Shown here: positions 39,380 to 49,709 of the stretch, in pieces
Position numbering within the stretch: position 1 is the first letter of the stretch
How the letters are laid out: every line of letters starts with the position of its first letter
Assembly: GCA_008933995.1 (NCBI GenBank)
Contig: WARS01000054.1
Location: forward strand, 4,411,642 to 4,475,641
Length of the DNA: 64,000 nucleotides
DNA from: Datnioides undecimradiatus
Lineage: Eukaryota > Chordata > Actinopteri > Lobotiformes > Datnioididae
Reading direction: 5' to 3'
Made by a program: the position numbers and the translations under genes
Notes under the pieces: model-generated
Told to the model about the DNA's origin: nothing
Database searches by the model: none
What the model saw: only the letters and a program-made list of their open reading frames with translations

Positions 39380-40982
39380 CAGTTTCAAGAAAAAGTATGT
39401 GAACCCTTTGGGATTTCTTGGATTTCTGCATAAATTGGTCATAAAATGTGTTCTGATCTTCATCTAAGTCACAACAATAGACAGACACAGTCTGCTTAAA
39501 CTAATACCGCACAAACATTATATGTTTTCATGTTTTTATTGAACACAACATGTAAACATTCACAGTGCAGGGTGGAAAAAGTATGTGAACCCCTAGGCTA
39601 ATGACTTCTCCAAGAGCTAATTGGAGCCAGGAGTCAGCCAACCTGGAGTCCGAACAATGTGATGAGATTGGATGTGTTGGTTAAAGCTGCCCTGCTCTAT
39701 TAAAAACACACACCAGGGTTGAGTTTGCTGTTCTCAAGAAGCATTGCCTGATGTGAACCATGCCTCGCACAAAAGCGCTCTCAGAAGACCTATGATCAAG
39801 AATTGTTGACTTGCATGAAGCTGGAAAGGGTTACAAAAGTATCTCTAAAAGCCTTGATGTTCATGTGTCCACGGAAAGACAGACTGTCTACAAATGGAGA
39901 AAGTTCAGCACTGCTAGTCTCCCTAGGCGTGGTCATCCTGTAAAGATGACTGCAAGAGCACAGCGCAGAATGTTCAATGAGGTGAAGAAGAATCTTAGAG
40001 TGTCAGCTAAAGACTTATAGAAATCTCTGGCACATGCTAACATTTTTGTTGACAAATCTACAATAAGTAAAGCATTAAACAAGAATGGAGTTCATGGGAA
40101 GACACCATGGAGGAAGCCACTGCTGTCCAAAAAAAACATTGCTGCACATGTGAAGTTTGCAAAAGAGCACCTGGATGTTCCACAGCACTACTGGCAAAAT
40201 ATTCTGTGGACAGATGAAACCAAAATTGAGTTGTTTGGAAGGAACGCACAATGCTATGTGTGGAGAAAAAAAAGGCACAGCACACCAACATCAAAACCTC
40301 ATCCCAACTGTGAAATATGGTGGAGGTGGCATCATGGTTTGGGGCTGCTTTGTTGCCTCAGGGCATGGACAGATTGCTGTCATTGACGGAAAAATGAATT
40401 CCAAAGTTTATCAAGACATTTTGTAGGAATACTTAAGACCATCTCTCCACCAACTGAAGCTCAGCGGAGGATGGGTGATGCAACAGGACAACGACCCAAA
40501 GCATAGAAGTAAATCAACAGAAGAAAATACGCCTTCTGGAGTGGCCCAGTCAGAGTCCTGACCTCAACCCGATTGAGATGCTGTGGCATGACCTCAAGAG
40601 AGCGATTCACACCAGACATCCCAAGAATATTGCTGCACTGACACAGCTTTGTAAAGAGGAATGGTCCAAAATTCCTCCTGACCGTTGTTCAGGTCTGATC
40701 TGCAACTACAGGAAACATTTGGTTGAGGTTATTGCTGCCAAAGGAGGGCCAACCAGTTATTAAATCCAAAGGTTCACATACTTTTTCCACCCTGCACTGT
40801 GAATGTTTACATGTTGTGTTCAATAAAAACATGAAAACATATAATGTTTGTGCGGTATTAGTTTAAGCAGACTGTGTCTGTCTATTGTTGTGACTTAGAT
40901 GAAGATCAGAACACATTTTATGACCAATTTATGCAGAAATCCAAGTAATCCCAAAGGGTTCACATACTTTTTCTTGCAACGG
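39380..40982 (+). mobile_element. Tc1-like transposon with 212-bp inverted repeats
   Basis: The TIRs are 39380-39591 and 40771-40982, beginning CAGTTTCAAGAAAAAGTATG and (inverted) CCGTTGCAAGAAAAAGTATG. TA duplications flank it at 39378-39379 and 40983-40984. The 1.6 kb length is normal for Tc1. It lies 7 bases right of the Tigger-type MITE end. Confidence 0.9.
39760..40763 (+). pseudogene. Tc1-like transposase, disrupted
   Basis: The reading starts [10 protein letters not shown] and ends AKGGPTSY with stop at 40761-40763. The N-terminal paired-like DNA-binding region, the first Asp (ILWTDETKIEL), second Asp ([10 protein letters not shown]) and Glu (DLNPIEMLW) of the DDE triad are recognisable. 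It is broken by TGA at 39793, TAG at 40018, a one-base insertion in the A run near 40267, TAG at 40424 and a further shift before 40578. It is not functional. Confidence 0.85.
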
Positions 40983-41044
40983 TATTATACTTATTTTGTA
41001 ATATAATTCCAACACTCTGCTTTAAACATTTCATAGCAGCTCTC

Positions 41045-41480
41045 CTGTCATGGTTTGAGTTCACTGTTTTTGGTCATTTCCTGTTTTATTTTAGTAGAGT
41101 GCTTTTCCTCCTGTGTTTCTGTGAACCTGTTTCCTCCTCCCTCCTGTGTCCTTTTCACCTGTGTCTCATCTGTTGATTGGTTTCACCTGTGTCTTGTTCG
41201 CCTCTCCTGTGTCTATATATCGTTTGTCTCTCCCTTTGTCTGTTGTCGGATCGTCAGCTTACGTGTGCCTTCTGTTTTGCTCCTGTGATTCTTGGATTTA
41301 AGTTTCTCTTAGATTTTCTTCAGTTGGATTTGGGGCATTGTTTCCGTCTGCCTCATCCTCCAGTAAGTTTTGTGTTTTATTGGTTGTTTTTTTTTCTAAA
41401 ATAAAACTTTGAATTGGAAGTGCCTTGAATCCTGTGTCTGCATTTGGGTCCTACCGTAGTGTTTCCTGATCCCTGAGTAG
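41045..41480 (+). mobile_element. LTR-like element copy
   Basis: It begins TGTCATGGTTTGAGTTCACT, has pyrimidine-rich tracts with CACCTGTGTC twice, a TATATATCG box, an AATAAAAC near 41400 and the tail CTGCATTTGGGTCCTACC. The expected inverted end is not intact, so the right limit is approximate. It carries no coding sequence. Confidence 0.45.
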
Positions 41481-43249
41481 CTCTGTAATGCCCTGTAAAC
41501 TGTATCTGACTTTTGTTTTGGGTATTAATACTTGTCATAATACAAAACAAACAAACAAAAAAAACCAACTGCTTCACATTCTGGTACATAAACACTGTTC
41601 TCACCGATTGAACTCCTTCCTTCTTTGCAGCTGTGTGTATGTGGTCAGCATCAGTTTAGCATCAGAGAAATCACATGATAAATAATTTATTTCCAATCAG
41701 AAACCATTGATTGCTAGAACTTTAAGAGATTGTCAAAGCATTTAGAAGCTGCGTAGCAGCTCTGACAGCCACCAGCCATGCCTGATATAGATATTATTAA
41801 ACCTCATTTCCATACATGCTAGTTGACAGTGTGTTTGGTACACCAGTCACAACAAGATGGTGAAGTAGTTAAGCTTGAACCTCAGCCTTCATCATGCTTT
41901 CTAACACAATGAGCTGATGACCGAGTGTTACGCTTTAATGATGATGGATCTACTAAAGGTGTTCGCTTGTTTATGCTTACATATTTATTCCTTTGTCTCT
42001 TTATTAACTCCCAAGGTTGCAAGACGGTGGATTGGAACAGCTTTTTGCTGTGGGTGAAACCTGAAGAACTGCCCCCTCTAGAGATTGAAAGTAAACAGAG
42101 AAACTGCATAAACGCATTTATAAGACTTGACTAATGTCCTCCCACTACAGTCACATTGCAGTTCCTCACGTCAGTCGCACTGTTTTTCAAAAGTGTTAAG
42201 TACTGACAGTGGTCAAAATGAGATGTAATGTTATGCATGATAAAATGCTACAGTCTTGCAGTTTTGCATCTTTGCTAAATTTGGTCAGCGTGGAATATTG
42301 CATGCAATTTAAACAGCTCACAGTAAGTGGGATGGTGTTCAGATAATTCCCACAAGACGGAATGACCCACCTTTCAAGACCACTGCACTCCACTCCAACC
42401 ACTCCAACCAGCAATCATCACTGCCTAACTCTGAAGCATTCCAATGACTGTTGTTGACTCTTCTGTCTCAGTGACCACCCTTGAGGCAGCCTGGAGCATC
42501 CCAGCCACCGTTGTTAGAGCCCTACAGAGCACTGTCTACACCCCACAGAGGTTAATACCCTGGAATCCCTGGAAATTCACCTTGGGACTAACAGGGAAGA
42601 GTTTTGGTGTGAGTTTTCTTGCAGCATGCAGCAGTTTCTCAACCTGCCCATCTCTTTCCAAGGAGTTCACTGCACTGACCACCAATATTGACGTTTTTGT
42701 TGAGTGCTATTCTCTGGTGAGTCAACATTATTTGTCATTTTGCCTCCATGTTTCACTAATGATTTGTGGTATTTTTTGCATAAATGCAGTTATTTTATTC
42801 ATTTGAATTCAGTGTGTATTGAGCTAACGTTAGCTTAATTATTGCCTCTGTCTCACGGACATAACCTTAATTTTACTCGCAAAAGTGATTAAAAAAAGTA
42901 GAAGCCAGTATAACTTTATTTATTGGTCATAACATTATAACTTAAAGTGGAAAGTTGGTGTTTTATACGTTATTTGTGGCTGGTAATTTCACAACCACAA
43001 AACAGTGGCTCGCTACAGAGCTTTTAGTCTTTTAAGTGTATGGGCATGTTGGTAACTTATAGGCATAACAAAAAGTGAGATGTTTTGCATTAATTTTATG
43101 ACAAAAATGTTATAATTTATCATGTATTTAACATTTTTTATGGTAAATTATCTGCTAATTGTAGACAAAGTAAAGATAACTACCTACCTACCTAGACTAC
43201 CTTTACCTTGCGGCAAAAAGAGGTAATCAACGATGACTTACCTGTTGGA
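41481..43249. other. Intergenic sequence, nothing firmly recognised
   Basis: AT-rich. An open stretch at 42444-42806 has no protein pattern that I know. Some of it may be further debris of the decayed gene seen at 44990-49706, but I cannot show this. Confidence 0.4.
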
Positions 43250-43678
43250 GAGCTCCTGGAATGCTGTCCTACCCTTTAAAATTGAGTCCCAGGTAAAAAA
43301 AAAAAAAAAAAATAAAAATAATATATAGTATTAATATATAGATTTGATTATTTTCTTTTTTCCAGTGATAACTGGGCAATATTACTTTTTACGTGGCACA
43401 TACTCATGTAAAGCTCAGCAAACCCCATATTATGCTTGAGATGTGAAAGTTTTTTCTGTTTATTTCTCTATTCATTTTGTACAGGCCAAATATAATTCAA
43501 AATTAAATGGTCATTTTATGTTTGTACAGATTTGTCCTGAAGAAGGAAGCAGAAAAGGGTCACAAATGCACCTGCAGACATAGCCAGAGGACCAGCTGAC
43601 CAATATGGCTGCATGAGATGGCAGCCTGACTGTCCACCAGGGGAGCCTGAGAGTCTCAAAGAGAAACAGAGAGACCTA

Positions 43679-44897
43679 CACTCACTGGCCACTTTATTAG
43701 GTACACCTTGCTAGTACCGGGTTGGACCCCCTTTTGCCTTCAGAACTGCCTTAAACCTTCGTGGCATAGATTCAACAAGGTACTGGAAACATTCCTCAGA
43801 GAGTTTGGTCCATATTGACATGATAGCATCACGCAGTTGTTGCAGATTTGTCGGCTGCACATCCATGATGCGAATCTCCCGTTCCACCACATCCCAAAGG
43901 TGCTCTATTGGATTGAGATCTGGTGACTGTGGAGGCCATTTGAGTACAGTGAACTCATTGTCATGTTCAAGAAACCAGTCTGAGATGATTCGAGCTTTAT
44001 GACATGGCGCGTTATCCTGCTGGAAGTAGCCATCAGAAGATGGGTACATTGTGGTCATAAAGGGATGGACATGGTCAGCAACAATACTCAGGTAGGCTGT
44101 GGCGTTGCAACGATGCTCAATTGGTACTAAGGGGCCCAAAGAGTGCCAAGAAAATATCACCTACACCATTACACCACCACCACCAGCCTGAACCGTTGAT
44201 ACAAGGCAGGATGGATCCATGCGTTCATGTTGTTGACGCCAAATTCTGACCCTACCATCCGAATGTCGCAGCAGAAATCGAGACTCATCAGACCAAGCAA
44301 CGTTTTTCCAGTCTTCTATTGTCCAATTTCGGTGAGCCTGTGCGAATTGTAGCCTCAGTTTCCTGTTCTTAGCTGACAGGAGTGGCACCCGGTGTGGTCT
44401 TCTGCTGCTGTAGCCCATCTGCCTCAAGGTTTGACGTGTTGTGCGTTCAGAGATGCTCTTCTGCATACCTTGGTTGTAACGAGTGGTTATTTGAGTTACT
44501 GTTGCCTTTCTATCAGCTCGAACCAGTCTGGCCATTCTCCTCTAACCTCTGGCATCAACAAGGCATTTTCGCCCACAGAGCTGCCGCTCACTGGATATTT
44601 TCTCTTTTTCGGACCATTCTCTGTAAACCCTACAGATGGTTGTGCGTGAAAATCCCAGTAGATCAGCAGTTTCTGAAATACTCAGACCAGCCCGTCTGGC
44701 ACCAACAACCATGCCACGTTCAAAGTCACTTAAATCACCTTTCTTCCCCATTCTGATGCTCGGTTTGAACTGCAGCAGTTCGTCTTGACCATGTCTACAT
44801 GCCTAAATGCATTGAGTTGCTGCCATGTGATTGGCTGATAGAAATTTGCGTTAACGAGCAGTTGGACAAGTGTACCTAATAAAGTGGCCAGTGAGTG
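43679..44897 (-). mobile_element. Tc1/mariner-type transposon, 1.2 kb
   Basis: The ends are CACTCACTGGCCACTTTATT and its inverse at 44878-44897. TA is directly outside at 43677-43678 and 44898-44899. The transposase is on the minus strand and fills almost the whole element. Confidence 0.9.
43711..44751 (-). pseudogene. Tc1-type transposase with two nonsense codons
   Basis: It reads MGKKGDLSDFERGMVV at the start and AKGGPTRY at the end. Two helix-turn-helix regions (ISETADLLGFSRTTICRVYR; RTTRQTLRQMGYSSRRPHR) precede the catalytic part: Asp in AWSDESRF, Asp in FQQDNAPCHKAR and Glu in [12 protein letters not shown]. The frame is kept throughout and only two stops interrupt it, one in ARG*RRMARL near 44536-44541 and one in GGVMV*VIFSW near 44158-44160. 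Both are single-base changes from likely CAG and TGG codons. This suggests a fairly young inactive copy. Confidence 0.85.
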
Positions 44898-44989
44898 TAT
44901 GTCGCACTGAGAGGCCAACTGGTGCTGAGAGAGGACATTTGAATCTGTTATGTCGGTATGAAAACAACCTACTATCTACAAAGAAAACA

Positions 44990-45110
44990 CACCAATGCCA
45001 GCCCACGTCCTCCAATTGCTGAGCTGAAGAATGAATGGCTGTGTGTTTTCACACCAAGAGAGCTGTACAGCCATTGCACTTTACTCAGACATTTGCATCT
45101 TGGAAAACAT
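44990..45110 (+). pseudogene. Fragment of decayed SAMD3-like multi-copy fish gene
   Basis: The plus strand encodes SPRPPIAELKNEWLCVFTPR, resembling the 'C-P-x-V-x-E-L-x-x-R-W-P-x-L-F' block of a large fish family that I know from annotation as SAMD3-like. It lies just right of a Tc1 element that interrupts the same region. No intact gene exists. The assignment is from memory of the family, not a search. Confidence 0.3.
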
Positions 45111-45217
45111 GGAGCAGACTATCGAAGAAAAGGGGAAGCTCATCCTTCAGTTTTTTCAGCACAAGCCAGCAGGGACAGTGCATAGAGGTTGAGCTCATCC
45201 TGGGTAAATACATCATA

Positions 45218-45684
45218 CAGTGCTGTGAAAAAGTATTTGCCCCTTACAGATTTCTTCTGTTTTTGCTTGTTTGTCACACTTACATGTTTCAGATCAAACA
45301 CGTTTTAATATCAGACAGAGATAACCTGAGTAAATACAAAATGCAGTGTTTAAATGATGATTTCATTTACAAAGGGGAAAAAAGCTATTCAAACCAACCT
45401 GGTCCTATGAGAAACCCCCTAAACCAAAAACTGGTTGTGCCACCTTTGGCGGCAACAACTGCAATCAAGCGTTTGTGATAACTGGTGATGAGTCTTTCAC
45501 ATCGCTGTGGAGGAATTCTGCCCCACTCTTCTTTGCAGAATTGTTTTAATTCAGCCACATTGGAGGGTTTTCACGCATGAACGGATTGGTCTGACATTGA
45601 AATTTGTTTGATCTGAAACATGTAAGTGTGACAAACAAGCAAAAACAGAAATCTGTAAGGGGCAAATGCTTTTTCACAGCACTG
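45218..45684. mobile_element. Tc1-type MITE with about 85-bp inverted repeats
   Basis: The left arm starts CAGTGCTGTGAAAAAGTATT and the right arm, inverted, CAGTGCTGTGAAAAAGCATT. The arms match over about 85 bases up to CATGTTTCAGATCAAAC. TA flanks both ends (45216-45217, 45685-45686). The interior is non-coding. Confidence 0.8.
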
Positions 45685-45909
45685 TAGAAGAAAAGTGTGA
45701 CGTCTGTGAGTGATTCTCCTGCTTATGGCACACTTCAGAGAGAACCCGGGGGGGCTCATTTTGCAGGCTGATCTAAGCATAAAATTATTATACGGTGTAC
45801 GGGAGCTATCTAATTATATTGGATTGATTATGTTACCTTTGAAAGTTGAACTGAGGGTAATGATGCCAGTGTTGTTTATATTTTCTTTTAGGTGTTATCA
45901 ACAGCAGCT

Positions 45910-46205
45910 GATGTTTCCTAACTCTCCAAGACGAAACAAAACAAACAAAACAAAAAATCATTCTCAAAGAGGCGATGATACTTAAACAGAAACGTGGCAC
46001 GAGCAATCTTGGCTTTGGCTTGAGCTGTGGAAACTGGCTGGGGTGATCGATAGACAAAACGCTCTGGCACGGGACAAAGGGAGACACAGACTATTTAACA
46101 CATGAGGGTAATGAGGCACAGGTGGACACAATCAGGAATCAGGGAAGACAATTAGACAGGTGACACATTAGGAAGGGCAAGTGACCGTGGTATGACAATG
46201 TTTAG
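45910..46205 (-). mobile_element. LTR-like element copy, minus orientation
   Basis: Read on the minus strand it begins TGTCATACCACGGTCACTTG and contains CACCTGTCTAATTGTCTTCC, a short TTAAATAG box and a T-rich tract near 45945. This is the layout of the plus-strand copies at 11842 and 41045. The distal end is unclear. Confidence 0.4.
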
Positions 46206-46317
46206 TATAACACTGTAATGTCTAAAGCTGTTTCATATTGTGTTTTTCTCAGTGTTCACCCTTTGCTTCATATATATATATATAAAATAATTTGCTTCAG
46301 ATTGGTGGGCAGTTGGA

Positions 46318-46609
46318 TGAATTCAGTTCAATTCAATTCAGTTCAGTTCAGTTTTATTTATATAGCGCCATTTCACAACAAAAGTCATCTCAGGACACTT
46401 TACAAACAGAGCGGGTCTAGACCACACTCATTAATCTTAATTACACCCAACAGTTCCACCATAAGCAAGCACTTGGCAACAGTGGCAAGGAAAAACTTCC
46501 TTTTAACAGGCAGAAACCTTGGGCAGATCCTGGATCAGGGTGGACGGACATCTGCCTTGACCGGTTGGGGGGAAAGAGAGAGAGAGAGAGAGAGACTGGA
46601 GGGAGGAGG

Positions 46610-46657
<48 letters not shown>

Positions 46658-48790
46658 AGAGGGGGAGAGAGAGAGAAAATACATCTTGTCGAAGACAGAC
46701 AGAGACACGGGAGTACATAACTGTAGACGACAACTGGCAGAATGGTAGAACAACAGAGTCCTAACTATGGGAACTATTTACAGTACAATATAGAATAATG
46801 ACAACAAATGGCAGCAGAGGACATGGGGCAGGTCGGTGGAGCCACAGATCAGATGTTCAGCTCTACAGGTATCTATACAGAGGTACAGAGAGAGAGACCA
46901 GAGAGAAACAAGCACAGCACTAGGGGAGAGTGGACAATCTGTGATGGTTAAAATGAGTTTGAGGAGAGAGAGGGGAGAGGAGTGTGGAGATGATCATGGG
47001 ACGTCCCCCAGCAGCCTCGGCCTATAGCAGCATAACTAAGGGATAGCATGGAGGGGTAGTTTAGACTATGGGCGTAGTTCACATAGTAACTAGAGCTAGC
47101 TGTAAGCTTTGTCAAACAAGAAGGTTTTAAGCTTTACTTTAAAAGTAGAGAGGGTGTCTGCCTCTCGGACCCAGAATGGCAGCTGGTTCCACAGGAGAGG
47201 AGCCTGATAGCTAAAGGTTTGGCCTCCCATTCTACTTTGGGAGATTCTGGGAACCACAAGCAAACCTGCACTCTGGGAGCGAAGTGATCTGTTGGGGTAA
47301 TAGGGACTTAGCATCTCATTGAAGTACAATGGAGCTTGGCCATTAAGGGCCTTGTAGGTAAGGAGAAGGACTTTAATATCTATTCTGGACTTTACAGGGA
47401 GCCAATGAAGAGAAGCTAAAACTGGAGAAATATGATCTCTCTTGCTAATTCCCATCAGAACCCTTGCAGCAGCATTTTGGATGAGCTGGAGGCCTTGCAG
47501 TGAGCTAGTCGGACAACCCGACAACAAGGAATTACAATAGTCCAGCCTTGAGGTAACAAATGCATGGACTAGCTTTTCCGCGTCACTTTTGGACAGGATA
47601 CTCCTAATCTTAGCTATGTTGCGCAAGTGAAAGAAGGCAGCCCTAGTGACCTGCCTAATATGGGACTAATAGGACATATCCTGGTCAAATATGACTCCCA
47701 GGTTCCTTACGGTAGAACTGGAGGCCAGGGTAACACCATCCAAAGTGACTGCGAGGTCAGATAACCTGTCTCTGAGGTGTTTAGGCCCAAACAAAATCAC
47801 CTCAGTTTTGTCTGTTTATTTAGAAGCAAAAAATTATGTCATCCAGGCCTTAATGTCTGTCAGACATGTCTGAAGTCTGACTAATTGATCTGTTTCTTCT
47901 GACTTCATAGATAAATATAGCTGTGTATCGTCCGCGTAGCAGTGGAAATTTACATTGTGCTTCTTAATAATATTGCCTAGGGGAAGCATGTATAGGGAGA
48001 ACAACAATGGTCCAAGCACAGAACCCTGTGGAACTCCATGATTAACCTTTGTGTGCACGGACGAGTCGTTATTAACATGGACAAACTGGAATCTGTCGGA
48101 TAGATAAGATTTAAACCAGCTTAGTGCTGTTCCTTTAATGCCAATGACATGTTCTAGTCTCTGTAGTAGGATATTGTGATCGATGGTGTCAAATGCAGCA
48201 CTGAGGTCTAGCAGGACAAGTAGAGAGACGAGGCCATTGTCAGATGCTATTAGGAGGTCATTGCTAACCTTAACCATCTGTGCTGTGGTTTATTCTAAAT
48301 CCTGACTGAAATGCTTCAAATAAACTGCTCCTCTGCAGGTGATCACATAACTGATCAGCCACGGCCTTTTCAAGGATTTTAGAAATAAAGGGGAGGTTGG
48401 ATATTGGTCTATAGTGCGCTAAAACACCAGGGTCAAGAGAAGGCTTTTTGAGTAAAGGTTTGATGACAGCAACCTTAAAAGCCTGTGGAACATAACCTGT
48501 TAGTAATGACAGATTGATCTGGTCTAATATAGAAGTGCCAATCAAGGGCAAAACATCTTTGAGAAGATGAGTTGGGATGGGGTCCAAAAGACAGGTTGAG
48601 GGTTTGGATCTGATGATTGTTGAGGACAGTTCAGTGAGATCTATAGGAGAGAAATGGTCTAGAGATAAATTAGGGCCTGCAGACATTTCAGGGGCTGCTG
48701 CAGTTGACACACATGGATCACTAACAGTTGAAGAGAGTGCGGAATGAATTCTTTCTCTAATATCTATGATTTTACTAGTAAAGAAAGCGT
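46318..48790 (-). mobile_element. L2/Maui-like LINE, copy 2, about 2.5 kb
   Basis: The 3' end is at the left: TTTATTTATATAGCGCC followed by a TTCAG/TTCAA repeat, the usual tail of fish L2 elements. The RT on the minus strand spans 47096-48710 in three frames: KPSTCLLDPIPTHLLKDVLP and AHYRPISNLPFISKILEK, then LLDLSAAFDTIDHNILL, HGVPQGSVLGPLLFSLYMLP and the catalytic CYADDTQLYL, then the C-terminal domain ending [10 protein letters not shown]. Frame breaks near 48270 and 47830 and a stop near 47670 make it inactive. The element is 5'-truncated at about 48790 (after SKIIDIRERIHSAL), so the endonuclease is missing. Confidence 0.85.
46572..46676. repeat. (GA)n microsatellite in LINE 3' UTR
   Basis: GA-rich tract, with the longest pure run from about 46611 to 46651. 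The same position of LINE copy 1 has a shorter GA run (about 10725-10746), so the repeat belongs to the element. Open frames across it are artefacts. Confidence 0.9.
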
Positions 48791-48798
48791 TGTAAAGA

Positions 48799-48926
48799 GG
48801 TCATATCCTTGATGAACCACAGAAGATGAAGGATATGTTTGAGTATAGACAGCACCTCATCCACAATCCTGATGAGTCACACAACATACTCAGTGTTTCC
48901 AAGGCTGCTGGACATTGAAGGGCTGG
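48799..48926 (+). pseudogene. Exon-like fragment of decayed SAMD3-like gene
   Basis: It encodes EPQKMKDMFEYRQHLIHNPD followed by ESHNILSVFPRLLDIEGL, then GTAAGT-like donor sequence (ctggtaagta). The 'FPRxLDxxGL' ending is a block that I associate with the SAMD3-like family of fish. It begins where the LINE insertion ends. Confidence 0.4.
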
Positions 48927-49008
48927 TAAGTATCCACAGTTCATAGCTAGAAGCTTGTGATTGGCAGAAAATAAATTTAACCGAACACATTCTTCCATTT
49001 CTCTGCAG

Positions 49009-49188
49009 ATACGTCAAAATTTCAGCCTACTTTTTGGACAAGAAATGGCTGCCAGACTGCTTGAGAAGTGGCATACATCCTTTAAAGGAAAGGTGATCAG
49101 AGGGGCAGAGAGCCTTACAACCACCCCTGTGCTCTGCCAGGAATCAGAACAATGACGACTCTTTAGAGCATTGCCCAGGTATTCAGTT
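49009..49188 (+). pseudogene. Exon-like fragment of decayed SAMD3-like gene
   Basis: After a good acceptor (ttctctgcag) it encodes IRQNFSLLFGQEMAARLLEK then WHTSFKGKVIRGAESLTTTP. 'DFxLLFG...LxKW...FKxKVI' is the next block of the same family. A TGA then stops the frame at about 49153, while another frame stays open to a GT donor at 49189, so one frameshift is likely. Confidence 0.45.
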
Positions 49189-49605
49189 AAATGCCAAATG
49201 AAATTATGTGTTTTGCTATGCACAGTAACTAAAAGGATAGTTTGGATTATCTAAAGCTTGTTTGTATGATGTACATCTCTATGGTCAGTGCATTACCTGC
49301 AGTAGGTGGTGGTCAGCACCCCCATTTTGGAGAAGCAGAGATGAGTACTGGCAGAAGCTAAGCAGTGACCAAAATAAGTTTTGCTGGCAGCCCTGTCCAT
49401 AGCAGTTCATTTCTTAGTTTCCTTTCTAGTACCCCCTTTACTTCTCAAAATTAGCCACCTATTGTAGTTAATAAACTGACTATCCAGAAGTAACTTATAT
49501 AGTCTGACTTCAAAAAAATTCAAGCTATCCCTTTTTAAAGATGTGACTTGAAACTAAACAGCTGATGAAACAGGATAGTCCTTTGGATCCTTTTTTCTTC
49601 TTATA

Positions 49606-49709
49606 GAGTGGGACTGCTCCTGCATATCCTACCACCTCAGCCTGCTAAAAAGAAAACACAGAAGATCAGTGATCATCCTAAAAGATCGCTTCATGATCCA
49701 TTATCCTGA
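49606..49709 (+). pseudogene. Exon-like fragment of decayed SAMD3-like gene, cut by Penelope-like insertion
   Basis: After the acceptor ttcttatag one frame reads GLLLHILPPQPAKKKTQKIS, matching the 'LLLLLHLLPP' block that follows in this family. The sequence changes to the Penelope-like reading frame near 49712. Confidence 0.4.

Noticed and set aside
42444-42806. 120-codon open frame
   Set aside because: Borderline length, no known motif and no splice partner; it could be debris of the neighbouring decayed gene, but nothing shows it.
46503-46753. Ser/Leu-rich and Glu/Arg-rich open frames
   Set aside because: They come from the GA microsatellite in the LINE 3' UTR.
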